Program-made: the position numbers and the translations under genes
Source: Gavia stellata
Lineage: Eukaryota; Chordata; Aves; Gaviiformes; Gaviidae
Length of the DNA stretch: 64,000 nucleotides
Assembly (NCBI RefSeq): GCF_030936135.1
Contig: NC_082598.1
Location: forward strand, 36,264,687-36,328,686
Reading direction: 5' to 3'
Shown here: positions 11,083 through 24,387 of the stretch, one piece after another
Numbering within the stretch: the first letter of the stretch is position 1
Layout of the letters: every line of letters starts with the position of its first letter
The notes under the pieces: generated by a model
Told to the model about the DNA's origin: nothing
The model's database searches: none
Seen by the model: only the letters and a program-made list of their open reading frames with translations

Positions 11083-12575
11083 CTGGCGGAGGAGCTTGCC
11101 AAGCCGCTCTCCATCATTTATCAACAGTCCTGGTTAACGGGGGAGGTCCCGGACGACTGGAGGATTGCCAATGTGACGCCCATCTACAAGAAGGGCCGGA
11201 AGGAGGATCCGGGGAACTACAGGCCTGTCAGCCTGACCTCGGTGCCGGGGAAGATTATGGAGAGGTTCATCTTGAGGGCGCTCACGGGGCACGTGGAGGA
11301 CAACCACGGGATCAGGCCCAGCCAGCACGGGTTCATGAAAGGCAGGTCCTGCTTGACCAACCTGATCTCCTTCTATGACCGGGTGACCCGCCCAGTGGAT
11401 GAGGGGAAGGCTGTTGACGTTGTCTACCTGGACTTCAGCAAAGCCTTCGACACTGTCCCCCACAGTATTCTCCTGGAGAAGCTGGCGACTCGTGGCTTAG
11501 ACAGGTACACTCTTCGCTGGGTTAAAAACTGGCTGGACGGCCGAGCCCAGAGAGTTGTGGTGAATGGAGTTAAATCCAGTTGGCGGCCGGTCACAAGCAG
11601 AGTCCCCCAGGGCTCAGTTTTGGGGCCGGTCTTGTTTAATCTATTTATCGATGATCGGGATGAGGGGATTGAGTGCACCCTCAGCAAGTTTGCAGATGAC
11701 ACCAAGTTGGGCGGGAGTGTTGATCTGCTCGAGGGTCAGAAGGCTCTGCAGAGGGATCTGGACAGGCTGGATCGATGGGCCGAGGCCAATTGGATGAAGT
11801 TCAACAAGGCCGAGTGCCGGGTCCTGCACTTGGGTCACAACAACCCCATGCAACACTACAGGCTTGGGGACGAGTGGCTGGAAAGCTGCCCCGCAGAAAA
11901 GGACCTGGGGGTGTTGACCAACAGCCGGCTGAAGATGAGCCAGCATTGGGCCCAGGTGGCCAAGAAGGCCAACGGCATCCTGGCCTGTATCAGAAACAGT
12001 GTGGCCAGCAGGAGCAGGGAGGGGATCGTGCCCCTGTACTCGGCGCTGGTGAGGCCGCACCTCGAATCCTGTGTTCAGTTTTGGGCCCCTCACTACAAGA
12101 AGGACATTGAGGTGCTGGAGCGTGTCCAAAGAAGGGCGACGAAGCTGGTGAGGGGTCTGGAGCACAAGTCTGATGAGGAGCGGCTGAGGGAACTGGGGTT
12201 GTTCAGTCTGGAGAAGAGGAGGCTGAGGGGAGACCTCATGGCTCTCTACAACTACCTGAAAGGGGGTTGCAGAGAGGTGGGTGTTGGCCTCTTCTCCCAA
12301 GTGACGAGCGACAGGACAAGAGGAAATGGCCTACAGTTGCGCCAGGGGAGGTTCAGGCTGGATATTAGGAAAAATTTCTTTACTGAGAGAGTGGTGAAAC
12401 ACTGGAATAAGCTGCCCAGGGAAGTGGTGGAGTCCCCATCACTGGAGGTGTTTGTTCGAGGAACGTGTGGACGTGGCATTGTGGGACATGGTTTAATGGG
12501 CATGGTGGTGTTAGTTGATGGTTGGACTTGATGATCTTACAGGTCTTTTCCAACCTTAGTGATTCCGTGGTTCTA
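11083..12575 (+). mobile_element. CR1 LINE fragment at the head of tandem unit copy 2
   Basis: This is the CR1 ORF2 3' part, open from 11,068 to 12,531 (487 codons counting the few bases of junction DNA). It has [13 protein letters not shown] and FADDTKLGG reverse transcriptase motifs and the CR1 3' tail. It starts abruptly at 11,083 because the duplication joint falls here, not because of ordinary 5' truncation on insertion. By eye it differs from copy 1 at about 2% of sites, several times more than the neighbouring CCDC110 exons. Near its end the reading frame is shifted relative to the fragment at 35.5 kb (FVRGTCGRG versus [13 protein letters not shown]). Confidence 0.92.
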
Positions 12576-12781
12576 ATGTAAACAACGTTTGGCAGAATAT
12601 TACTTCTAAAATGGAAACGACAAGAACTTGCATCACAGAGGTGACTGCGCTATAGAGCAAGCCCGCCCCGCGCAGCAACCCAGGGAGGGTGAGCAGTAAC
12701 AAGTGAAAACCAAAGTAAAACACGCAGAAAGACCCACCAGAAGCCCCCAAACCCCAACAGACACGAAAAGGAAGAAGGGGG

Positions 12782-13512
12782 CACTCGCCGACAGGCACGC
12801 TGCCCTCAGGGTTGGCAGGGCCGATTCCGAGCAGGCGGCTGGCGCCGGGCCCTCAGCAGCGGCCGCCATGCCAAGCGGGCCGCCGCGCCGAAGGGGCAGC
12901 CGCCACCACGGGGGCGGCGGGGCGGGAAAGCCTCCCCGGGGCACTCACTTCCCGGCCCTCCTCCGCCGCTCTGCGGGCCGCCGCGGGGAGCTCACGCCCG
13001 GCTGCCAACGGAGCCGGCGGCGGCGCCCGGGCGGCGGCGAGCAGGGTGCCGGGCAGCGCCAGCGCGCGGAGGCGGAGGCGGCCGGGCTCAAGACGCTTGG
13101 GGCGCGAGGGGCAGCTCGAGCGGGCCCCCTCCGCGCGGGCGGCGTCACCGCAGACTGTGATGTCAATCGTCACGCAGCCCCGCTGCGTCAGTGCGGCGAG
13201 GGGACCGGCGCGCTGTGCCCCCTGCGGCTCGTCAGTGAGGCCTGGGATGTCGGGGCCGAAGCCGCCTCCCGCAGCGGGAGCGGCCTCGCTGGGAGGAAAA
13301 GCGGTGGAGAGGAGAGGCCGCGCTGGGATGGAGGGCTGTCCCGCCTCCTCCGGGGGCCAGCCCCCACCGCTGGCCGGCGTGGCCGAGACAGAGGTCGCTC
13401 GAGGTACCTGTTTTGCCACGGTTGCTTCGCCTTTTCCAAAGAGAAACTCGCCCTTGGCGGGAGCCTGGGCTGCTTCCCCAGAGACCTTCCAGAGACTAGG
13501 TCTCCTGTAGGT
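12782..13512 (+). promoter_or_regulatory. CpG island and probable CCDC110 promoter, copy 2
   Basis: This is the counterpart of 2100-2830. I see no difference from copy 1 across it: the conceptual translations of all frames are the same. The CRE-like cluster is therefore retained (about 13,143-13,190). It drives copy 2 if the promoter assignment is right. Confidence 0.58.
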
Positions 13513-13701
13513 GAGCCTGCCCTGTGCCAGGAACTGCAGCAGGGCTCAGGCAATCCAGAGCGGGAGAAATAAGCCATTATGCCCTTCCCCAGGCTGAACA
13601 GCCAGGCTGAATCCTCTCAGTTTTCCCTTGTTAGATCTGAAATCGCTCCTCCTGTGAACTGCAAGATCTGCTAACTGTAGAAGCGTCATTTGTATTTGCA
13701 G

Positions 13702-16700
13702 ATGATCGCACAGCAGGAGCAGAAGACCCAACTGACCTGCAGACAACACTGAAAGTAAGCTGATTGACTCTGACTGCAGATGGGAGCAGGGTGGCCGGGC
13801 AGAAAGAGTCTTAGCTAGCAGAACTTCCGTATGGTGTATTTATTTAAGCCTATGGGTGTGCCTAGGGCCAAAACATCACTGACAAACTGGCCTGCACCAG
13901 ACTTCACCAGTGTGAAATGTGTTCATCTGATTCGTGTCAATATGGAACAATGCTAGGGCCGCATGATGAAATGTGACTTTCTGTCCTACATACCCTTGTT
14001 AACCATAAGCCTAAGAAACACAGAGTGGTTAATGTATATAGTTCCCATAAGCCTAAGAAACACAGAGTGGTTAATGTATATAGTTCTTGTATCTTGCAAG
14101 GGTTGCCTGACACATATTCCAAAACTGGTTTTGTTGTTAACCGCATAGTATTAAGCAAAAGAAGTCTAATGTGAGGGATACCCCCAAAAGCGATTTTATG
14201 CGAGTGTGATTTGGATTTCGATCCGAGTGACTATAGTCACGGGGTGGATAATGTGGAATTTGGATAATGAGGTGGGATTCCTGTGCACAAAGAGCTGTTA
14301 AGACTGCCCTTGCTATCTCTTGTGCGACCCGGGGGAGTGGAGACTCACCCGGCTAACACAGGGTGCAGATAAGGAGGGGGCCCTGTGGAGGCAGGATAGC
14401 CCTGCTTATGGTCAGCAAAGACAGTAAAATAACAGGAATGTGAGAGGTCCTTTGTTCTTCGAAAAGGCTTCGTGTCCGATAACTGACCTTTGCTTCATTA
14501 CCTGTGAAATGCATATTACAACTCACACCCTGCATATGCTAATGAAGATTATAGAGGTCATGCTAAACATATATGACTATAGCACTCGTCTCTCCACCCA
14601 AATCATGCTACACGTCACATATAGGGGGGGACGGACCTAATTCATTTACAAAGACCAACCTTTCCTATGAATATGTAGCAGCAAGAGAAATATAAACCGA
14701 AAACAAGAACTGTACGGTGTGCGTCTTGGTGGAGCAGAGACTCCCGGCGCACCCAGCGCTGTTTGCTTGCCTCTATTCGTTTAATAAATTGTAAACTTTA
14801 ATTGCAATCCTATTTGGGGTTGAGTCATTTATCACAACCAGAGTAGCAAGAGCAGCTCAAGCTAGCAACTGATCACAGGTGCCTTACTTCAGGAGCTGCT
14901 CAGGGGAAGTGTTAGTTCTCAGGACTCGGAGACTTCTCTAGTTTAAAGCTATTCTCTCTCACATTTCTCAACAAATGCAAAGTGCTTCATACGACTATAA
15001 ATACAGTGACTTTGATGGTTTCAATGTATCTCGATAACTGTATGCAGGGCTAGGACCATACAGTAGGAGCTGTCACTCTTGACTGATGTTTTTCAGTAAG
15101 AAATCAGACTTGCTGAAGTATTCTGAAATCGACAGCATTCCTTGCAAACCACCATTTCCACTTGAATAATGACTAGCGAAGTATGCTGGGGTTTGGTTTT
15201 ATGATCAGCATAGTTGCGTAACTCGGGTGTGTGATGCACAGTACTTCTCTGCCTGCCTCTTTCCTTCCTCTTCTATGCTTTGGGGATTTTTCTTCCAAAG
15301 CAGAACACATGGAAAGCTAGACAAATTTTGCTCTATGCACATGCTCATTCCTTCAGCTGAGATTTTCAGTGAGCTTCTGAATTCTGTGACCTAAGAATGA
15401 TGCATCCAGAGGAAAATCCTTTTATCTATGTAAAGAATTTGCACTACTTATTTTGAAGCACTTCTAAGGCATTAGAGCTTAGCCAGTATCACTTCTGTTA
15501 ATGCAGAATACTAGGGTTTCCCTTTACTAATCCCAAAGACAGTCCAACTTTTTTATGTTGTCTAACCAGTACACCACACTCTAAACCAGAAAGATGATTT
15601 TTGGAACTGGAGTATGAATTCTAACGGAAGCACATTTGGTCTCACTGCAAAGACTAAGACCCAAAGCAATTCCAGATGTGCCAGTGCTTTCTGTAACGTG
15701 AGCAACTGTCTGTGAAGAACTATGCTGAAATCCTTCCAATACTGCAAATAAGTTTCTGAATGGCTGTTGAGTGGTGAAAGAAGCATTTGATGAACTCCCG
15801 TTGACTCAGGCTGGGTGACAACAATCTTGGGATTGGAAAAGAAACATCATTTCAACTGAGAAAATACCCTAACCCATCTCAATATGTGAAACAAAAAAAA
15901 CAACAAAAAATCACCTACTTACCAATTTTCTGATATTTATTTTATACATTTTAGATTCTTCAGCAAGAGCTGGAATCATTTCAGACATTTGGGCAACAGA
16001 CTCTGGAGAATATTTACATGGTAAAAGTAGAACACAAATGCTCTTACAATACGAAAGCCTCCTGCTGCATTTTTAGTTACTGCCATAGGTGTTTTAAGAA
16101 AGATCTGTTCTTAGACTAAATGTATACTTATGTACACAATAATCATCTGTCCATCTTAAGATAGCTGATAAGATAATCTCACTTCTAGGTTCTTGCTCTT
16201 TCTTAGTCACACTGTTATTTGTGGGCTTATAAAAACCATTTTAAAACCTCAGGAAAACAGAGGAAAACCAAAACTGAGTTAGGGAAAAAAAAAGGGAAGG
16301 ACTAGATCCTTCGCTCATTTATACCACTGTAAACTCAAGGAAGCTCTGTTGTTTTCAAGGAAGTTAATTCCACATTATGTCACTGTTAGCGGAACCTGTT
16401 CTATTGTTGCAAAAAGCCATGTTTCACAAAATGCTAAGCCACCTTTTCAGCAGCATTTTTCTGCCATCGTTTTATCTGGTTCTTTATATAAAAGCTAAAT
16501 ATCTGGTGCTGGAAAGACATTTAGCTTTACCCTTTGTTGGTTATAAACAATTCCATATTCCTACATGCCACTTCCATCTGGTCCGTCCTTCCTCAAAGAG
16601 AACTTCTTGAGTAATAGGATATTTTTGGAAAATGAAATACTTCTACATTTACGTTTTCTGTAAACAGTCTCAATCTTTTTCAGGTACAGTCTAAAATCCG

Positions 16701-19596
16701 TGAGATACTAAATAAATATACATTCGAAAGGAAAACTCCACTATGTAGTTCAGACAAGATTCTGATGACTTGCACACCAAGTGATGCGTCTCTGGTATGT
16801 TTAACAATTTTTACTTACAAACAAGTTATTCTTTAGCTGGACCTTGGGTTTTGAGAGTGACATGTTTTTTGGAAAATAACACAGGGTTATTCTGGATTTA
16901 AAAAAAAACAAAACAGTATCTTCTCCCTGAGATTTTCTGGGTAGCAGAGCTTTAGCCATAATTACATACACTATCCCCTCCCACCCATTATGATTAAAAC
17001 TCAGTTTCCCTTCTGCACGGTTACAACTGTAACCTGATCAAATTAATTTGGATTATCTTCAGTGGGCATGGAATGCAATGCAAAGCATACAGAGAGACAG
17101 GGCAGAGAGTCAAGGAGGGAAGAGAGAGAAATGAGGACAGGGAATAAATTTTGTCCCTCTCCTATGAAATGCTGCATAAACCCTACTTTTTCTGTCTATA
17201 TTTAGTGTGAACTCCAGTTTGCCCTTATTTTGTTGGGACTGGGATAACAAAATCAAAGACAAACTGTAGTCTCCTTAAGTTATCTCTCCTCGGCTGGAAA
17301 TATACTTAATCCGTGTAAGACACTTACTTGGTATTTTGTGCCTGCTTCAAAGCCCAGTACTGAAGGAAATGGGGCCTACAATAATTGTTTACATTCTTTT
17401 AATGGATAAATGGCATTGCAGAGGTAAATTCTACACGTCATGATGGATAAGTGGCTTTGGTTACAATTTAGTTGTCTTATGTTTCCAGTACTGCAATGTT
17501 TCACCGTTTTTTACAGCATGACAGTTTTTTGCACATTTGTGTTTCATTTTGTGGGGTAGCTTATGGAATATCCTGAATCGCTGTCCTCTAAGAGAGAAGT
17601 TCATCACGATCAACAACCCTGTTCAGACGAGCATGTGGAAGTAAACTCCAATACTGGAAATGTCATCAGTGATATAAATACTCCACACAGGATTTCGCTT
17701 AAGACTACAGCAATTGAAAAGGTTGAAAAATCAGAAGATCTGTTCGGAAACAACAGGATACTTGCAATAGAAAATGAATGTAAATGTGGACATCTGCTAT
17801 CTGGCACTGATTTGGAGACAGAAAGGTTGAATGCTGCCCATAAGAAGGTCATTTTGAGTGAATCTAAAGATCATATATCTTCTCCCAAGTTTGGGAAAGA
17901 ATTTCATAAAACAGACAATATTAACTATCTTACCAAGTTCCTGAAACCAGAATTTCAGCAGTCAGTCCATAATGATTTGGATTTGTTAGCAGATAATACA
18001 GAAAAATCTGGCTTTTCATACAGAGAAAAATTTAATAACTTTAAAAAAAGTGCAGAAATGGTGACCTCTTTAGATGAATCACATATTGGTTTAGATCCAG
18101 TTCAAGAAAATGGCCTACATTTTGATCAAGAATTTCATAAAGACTCCAAATGTGCTAATGTATGGGGTGGTTCTCCCACAACAGTATACAGTGAAAAAGC
18201 AGAATCTCAAAGCAAAAATGTACGTAAAGAATTTAGAATCAATTACAGTGAAGGTGACAGATTCCAGATTAATTCTTTTTCCGAGATGGTGAAAGATAAG
18301 CTACTAATGCTTGATAACAAACAGAAACTGGAAAAAGAAAAAGAACAACAACAGACTACTTTAAATCAAACGCTACTGAGGCCAGGAAATCAGAAATTCT
18401 GCGAAATCAAAGTAGCCTCTGAATATGATGGCAAAATGGAAGCATTGCAGAAGTCCCTGAAAAATTCCAAGGATTTGCAAAAAACAGCACATGATCTTCC
18501 AAATAAAAATCTAGCTCTCAAGAACAAAGTGGAACCTCTTACTCTTACCATACAGTCTTCAAAAGAAAAAATATCAAAATATAATGTGCAAATTATATAT
18601 TTAGCTGAAGAAAAGAAGTGTGTGCAACCCCAGTTGGTTAAATCACAAGAAGATAATAAGGAATGTGTTAAGGAAGCAAAGAACTTCTTAATAAAATGGA
18701 AAGAACCCCAAAACCAGAAAAACATCCTTGAGGAAGAGAGGAATCAACTCCCTAATAGAAACCAACATTCAATACAGACACAACATGATTTTCAAATTAG
18801 CAACCAGAAAGTAGAAGAAAAGATGATTGCTGTTACCTGTGAAAGACAGAGGCTCAGTGCAATCCTAAAGTTCTTGCAAAAGGAACGCTTCAAGTTACAA
18901 GAAACAAATGAAAAACTTGAGATGGAAATATCCCAGCTTACAAAAGAAAACAGTTCCCTAAAGCAAGAGCTTGAAAGAAACCAGAGTTCAATGCAACAAA
19001 TGAAAGAAAAAGAAACCGCAGCAAAATCTGAACTGGAAACTCATCTTCAGTTAATGAAGACACTGGAAGCCAAAAGCCTTAACCTTGAAATGGCCCTACA
19101 GGAATGTTCTGATACTAAACAGATGCTGCAGAAGGACTTTGAGAAACTCCAATCAGATAAAGCTTATACAGAAAAGAAACTCATGACTGAACTCAGAAAT
19201 GCAAAAGCAGATATTGATCTTTTAAAGTCTAACTTGACCAGTGCAAACAGAGAATGCAAGAGGTTATCAACAGCACTAACAAACGTCACAGAGGAAAATC
19301 AGTTACTTAAGAAAGAACTGCAGGAATATAGACAAGACACTTCCAAATATGAAAATGACATTAGAAAATTGACCAAAGAACGCTTACTATTAGAAAATCT
19401 CCCGCGGACTACTGAAAATGAGAGAGACGTATCACAGTCTGAATTCCGCCGTTTGCTTAAGGATTGTATTCATCTCCGACGCCAAGTTACAGCTGTAGTC
19501 TGTGGGCAAGGGAAACCTGGTTACACTTCTGGTACCACACAATATTACTGTTACTCTGAATATTCCACTAGAATTTGTAGAGAAATCTCTGTCTAA
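13702..19596 (+). CDS. CCDC110: CCDC110, copy 2 (coiled-coil domain containing 110)
   Basis: Exons are 13,702-13,754, 15,955-16,020, 16,684-16,794 and 17,560-19,596. All splice sites and the full reading frame of the large exon are preserved. Over the 677 codons from the first in-exon ATG I count 11 base differences from copy 1: 8 change the amino acid (for example H/D in SESKxHIS, F/S in GGxPT, K/E in TExNQ) and 3 are silent. The first intron is about 0.9 kb longer than in copy 1 because of the LTR at 13,911-14,836. A donor at 19,625 follows the stop by 29 bases, as in copy 1. The start exon was not located. Confidence 0.87.
13906..14841 (+). mobile_element. Solo LTR of an endogenous retrovirus-like element (fossil)
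   Basis: A 926-bp block, 13,911-14,836, begins TGTGAAATG and ends TTATCACA. It is flanked by the direct repeat ACCAG (13,906-13,910 and 14,837-14,841), a 5-bp target-site duplication. The uninterrupted target (CTTCACCAGAGTAGC) is seen in copies 1 and 3. An AATAAA lies about 50 bp from the 3' end, so the LTR is in the same sense as CCDC110. Inside it a 42-bp segment is repeated in tandem (14,003-14,086). No internal retroviral region is present, so this is a recombined single LTR. The 5-bp duplication suits class I or III (ERVL-like) elements; the exact family is not recognised. It arose after the unit duplicated, or was polymorphic among copies. Confidence 0.87.
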
Positions 19597-19625
19597 GTGT
19601 ACAGCCTTGGAATACAATTCACAAG

Positions 19626-22600
19626 GTATGAGCTTTATTCTGCAATATCTTATTAGCTGACTTTCTTTTGCAGGCAATTCCTGATAATCTACAACAGACT
19701 ATTGCTTCAAATAAATTGTAATAAACTGTTCTCGTTTGTAAAACATTTACAATTCTGATGTCCAATTATTTCCATGGTTTTGTTATGTTCTAAGAAGGAC
19801 TGCCGGGTTTTTTGATACTTGGCTGAATTTCACAGATTCACAAAAGCAGATCCTTACACAGTGTTAAGTAGTATAAAGAAATTTAACGGAACTGTGACTG
19901 TTTACAGGAGATAGAATTCTGTCCCTAGGATTTCAGAGTCAGAAGGGAATCTTATCAATCTTTTAGCTAAACATCTTAGTACATGCCACAAAATTTCACT
20001 GGTTATTTCTGCAAGAAGACCTAAATTAAGTTTCATCTGTATTTACGTATGGTTTAGATGACATCTAATTCTGGTCTATGTTTAATCAACACAAGGTACC
20101 CTTTCTCTCTTTATACTAGATACTGACTTAGAAAGCTTATTAGTTAAAACATGGATTTTAACATTTTCAGTGTAAACATATTCAGAGAACATGGTCATAG
20201 CTATGAAAGATGCAAAAATTATCCTCTTGGATATAATCACTGCACCGATAGGCCGATTTTCTCAGCCAAGGGACCATGGGAAGAATTTATCACAAATACA
20301 TATCACAAATGCGTGTAACATTCTGTGAAGTTGAAGCTGCCTGTATGCAGTGTCTCTACAACACTATTAGGACTATTTTTTAGGAACTTCTTTTTCTACT
20401 CCTTAATAAATAAATCCATGAAAGTAAAACCATGTGATTAGTTATGGGTGTTTCCAGAACAGGCTTAGAGGTAATTCTTCATCTTCACTTTCATATTAAT
20501 ACAACACTAGGTGTACAAGCTCCTGGCCAATAAAGGGCATGATCCCTTCAGAGACATAGAAGTAATCCATTTTGTCCTATTTCTCCAATAATTCATAAAG
20601 ACAGATTGCAGCAAATTAACAATTATTTATCTAATTTGTAATGCAAGACTGTAAATGTAAGAGAGCATGGTTTTGTATCGTGACTGTTCCATATAGTAGA
20701 ATGACTAAAAACTACATTAAAGATCTAAGTCTAGTTCTTAATGCTTTTTCCTGTCAAAAATGTTTAAAAGACACAAAAGGGTTTGTTGTGGTTTTTTACG
20801 GGAGACAGACAAAACTATTCTGCCACAATCCTGCACGGCACACCCGAAGTCAATAAGAACATTAAAATGGTAAATACTTGGGCTGTTGAGTAGATGGTTG
20901 GGTGTTTAATCGCATGTAACGCTTGCATAAACGTGTAGTTGCTTCAGATTGTAACTATTACATTGTGGTCGGAATCAGTTATAAAGGTGACTGGCTATAT
21001 CTATACTGTAAGGATGTAGGGAAGCCACAGTATGAAACCAATGTAAGTAATGCCTAATGTCGTCCTTACCTCAGGTAACTGGGTAACAAAATTTAAGAAA
21101 GTTCTAAATTCCACCATCACAGTCAAAGGTACTGCCAGGAAGCCAAGGGACACAGTTATCATATGTATTAAAACAGCATACTGAGGCCCTAGCTAGAATT
21201 GTGTGTCAGCTCCTTGGGACCACACATTTTCTGGTGGGGACTTAACAGATGAAGTTATCGGCTCTCATGATGACCACATGAGGCTAGTCCATGTACATTA
21301 ACATCTTCTCAAACAAGCTGGATTTTTTTTTTTTTTTAAATTAAGCTCCATACATTTTAATCAGCTTTCAGTATTTCCATCTTGTTAGTGAATGAAAAGA
21401 TTATTGAAACACAGAAGAAAACAGAAGAGGAAAAATTGCCAAAAGGAAAGAGACAGAAGGACATCAAGAAAAACTTCAGAGCAGTCTTCATCAGCCGTAC
21501 TACATCAGACCAGCAGTTAGGAGGAAGTACAGTACAGTTCAATCTACCTAGGAATGCTGTGTCTGCAGACTTCTCAAGTGAACAACATGGCAATTGCTCC
21601 TGATGACTCTGTACAAAGATGACACTAAGGTACCTAAGGTCAGCACCAGTACCATTATCTAATACAAGGTATAAACAAAGGAGGAAGGAATTCTGTTATA
21701 GGTCTTTGGCTAGAGAAAACATAAAAATTCTTGTGTAAATTAGTATTTTAAAATATTGTTGGGTCCTGTTGATTTCAGGGTAAGGGTTTTTATGCTTCAG
21801 CACATGCTGGAAGACCTGACCAACAATTCTCAGCTTTATTTTTATTTTCACTGGTGCCAGGAAATGTGAGATCCAGTCTGGAATTTCTTCAAAAAACTAT
21901 TATCCTGTGAACAGCAGTAAGGATACCATTTCATGAATATTCTACAGTGAAACGATAACTCTTTAATAAAAATGAATAAAGAAATTTTGTCTTCGTGTAA
22001 TAAATTAGATAAACAAATGCTGAGTATTTTTTTAATTTTTATGATAAATTAGCTTTGATTTACATGAACAAATTTCTTGGACCACATATAAAAACCTGAC
22101 AAAAATTATTAGGATGGAGGTAGGGTGTGCGTTTAGGATCACAGTACCATCTGAGAAGCTAGTTTGAAAGACGGATCAGATTTGTTAGGAACCTTCCATG
22201 TATGCAAGGTGAAATTAAGCTGCTCTTGGAGAATATGGCAGCACTGACGGTTGTCAGGAAATTGAGGAAGAGCGGTAAATAGATGCTGGTAAATAGAGAT
22301 GACTCCTCCCTTCATAACAGCCTGCTTGTGGTGTGGTTTTGAACAATGCTTGATATCGGTCATTTTGAGAAGGTCATCAAAACTAAAAATTACATAGTTT
22401 TAAGATCGTTCTTACACAAGATTATAGTTGAAGTAAAGTACAAGTTGTAATTCTACTAAAGGGAAACTATGACCTTAGTTTCAGTGTGGGCCACATGTGA
22501 CTAACTTGGTTAATACACACGGTGATAGCCACTTTAAAATACATGCACTTTCTTCCACTGCAATATATAGTCAACTTGCAACCCAAATTACTCATGAGAA

Positions 22601-22688
22601 AGTAGGTTTTCTAAAAGTACATTTCAAAAGTCCAGTTAAGCAATAAGATGAAAATTGATATAAAAATACAACCTTGGCCTTGATGAGC
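19626..22688. other. 3' flank of CCDC110 copy 2, mostly no recognised content
   Basis: This is AT-rich and parallels 8018-11,082 with scattered substitutions and small indels. One is a 4-bp deletion near 20,279 that destroys a 78-codon ORF seen at 8544-8780 in copy 1, so that ORF is not a gene. Apart from the possible exon at 21,389-21,603 I see nothing. Confidence 0.6.
21389..21603 (+). CDS. Possible distal 3' exon of CCDC110, copy 2
   Basis: This is the counterpart of 9784-9998. It is open with I-to-T and R-to-K changes relative to copy 1, and has the same acceptor-like TTGTTAG. The same caveats apply. Its retention in both copies is weak evidence of coding because the copies are young. 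Confidence 0.33.
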
Positions 22689-24181
22689 CTGGCGGAGGAG
22701 CTTGCCAAGCCGCTCTCCATCATTTATCAACAGTCCTGGTTAACGGGGGAGGTCCCGGACGACTGGAGGATTGCCAGTGTGACGCCCATCTACAAGAAGG
22801 GCCGGAAGGAGGATCCGGGGAACTACAGGCCTGTCAGCCTGACCTCGGTGATGGGGAAGATTATGGAGAGGTTCATCTTGAGGGCGCTCACGGGGCACGT
22901 GAAGGACAACCACGGGATCAGGCCCAGCCAGCACGGGTTCATGAAAGGCAGGTCCTGCTTGACCAACCTGATCTCCTTCTATGACCGGGTGACCCGCCCA
23001 GTGGATGAGGGGAAGGCTGTTGACGTTGTCTACCTGGACTTCAGCAAAGCCTTCGACACTGTCCCCCACAGTATTCTCCTGGAGAAGCTGGCGACTCGTG
23101 GCTTAGACAGGTACACTCTTCGCTGGGTTAAAAACTGGCTGGACGGCCGAGCCCAGGGAGTTGTGGTAAATGGAGCGAAATCCAGTTGGCGGCCGGTCAC
23201 AAGCGGAGTCCCCCAGGGCTCAGTTTTGGGGCCGGTCTTGTTTAATATATTTATCGATGATCTGGATGAGGGGATTGAGTGCACCCTCAGCAAGTTTGCA
23301 GATGACACCAAGTTGGGCGGGAGTGTTGATCTGCTCGAGGGTCAGAAGGCTTTGCAGAGGGATCTGGACAGGCTGGATCGATGGGCCGAGGCCAATTGGA
23401 TGAAGTTCAACAAGGCCGAGTGCCGGGTCCTGCACTTGGGTCAGAACAACCCCATGCAACACTACAGGGTTGGGGACGAGTGGCTGGAAAGCTGCCCCGC
23501 AGAAAAGGACCTGGGGGTGTTGACCAACAGCCGGTTGAATATGAGCCAGCAGTGTGCCCAGGTGGCCAAGAAGGCCAACGGCATCCTGGCCTGTATCAGA
23601 AATAGTGTGGCCAGCAGGAGCAGGGAGGGGATCGTGCCCCTGTACTCGGCTCTGGTGAGGCCGCACCTCGAATACTGTGTTCAGTGTTGGGCCCCTCACT
23701 ACAAGAAGGACATTGAGGGGCTGGAGCGTGTCCAGAGAAGGGCGACGAAGCTGGTGAGGGGTCTGGAGCACAAGTCTGATGAGGAGTGGCTGAGGGAACT
23801 GGGGTTGTTCAGTCTGCAGAAGAGGAGGCTGACGGGAGACCTCATGGCTCTCTACAACTACCTGAAAGGGGGTTGCAGAGAGGTGGGTGTTGGCCTCTTC
23901 TCCCAAGTGACGAGCGACAGGACAAGAGGAAATGGCCTACAGTTGCGCCAGGGGAGGTTCAGGCTGGATATTAGGAAAAATTTCTTTACTGAGAGAGTGG
24001 TGAAACACTGGAATAAGCTGCCCAGGGAAGTGGTGGAGTCCCCATCACTGGAGGTGTTTGTTCGAGGAACGTGTGGACGTGGCATTGTGGGACATGGTTT
24101 AATGGGCATGGTGGTGTTAGTTGATGGTTGGACTTGATGATCTTACAGGTCTTTTCCAACCTTAGTGATTCCGTGGTTCTA
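22689..24181 (+). mobile_element. CR1 LINE fragment at the head of tandem unit copy 3
   Basis: This is CR1 ORF2 3' part and tail, open from 22,674 to 24,137. Diagnostic sites make it a mosaic. Upstream of about 23,410 many match copy 2 ([23 protein letters not shown]). Downstream the sequence follows copy 1 ([27 protein letters not shown]). This points to gene conversion or unequal crossing-over within CR1. Confidence 0.91.
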
Positions 24182-24387
24182 ATGTAAACAACGTTTGGCA
24201 GAATATTACTTCTAAAATGGAAACGACAAGAACTTGCATCACAGAGGTGACTGCGCTATAGAGCAAGCCCGCCCCGCGCAGCAACCCAGGGAGGGTGAGC
24301 AGTAACAAGCGAAAACCAAAGTAAAACACGCAGAAAGACCCACCAGAAGCCCCCAAACCCCAACAGACACGAAAAGGAAGAAGGGGG

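Larger units (their letters stand above)
11083..22688 (+). repeat. Tandem unit copy 2
   Basis: This is the second copy of the CR1-CpG island-CCDC110 unit, 11,606 bp. Of this, 931 bp is a solo LTR plus its target-site duplication. The rest matches copy 1 with scattered substitutions and small indels. The joint to copy 1 (11,077-11,083) and the joint to copy 3 (22,683-22,689) read the same, ACCTTGGCCTTGATGAGC then CTGGCGGAGG. That is expected if both joints descend from one duplication event and later unequal exchange. Confidence 0.92.
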
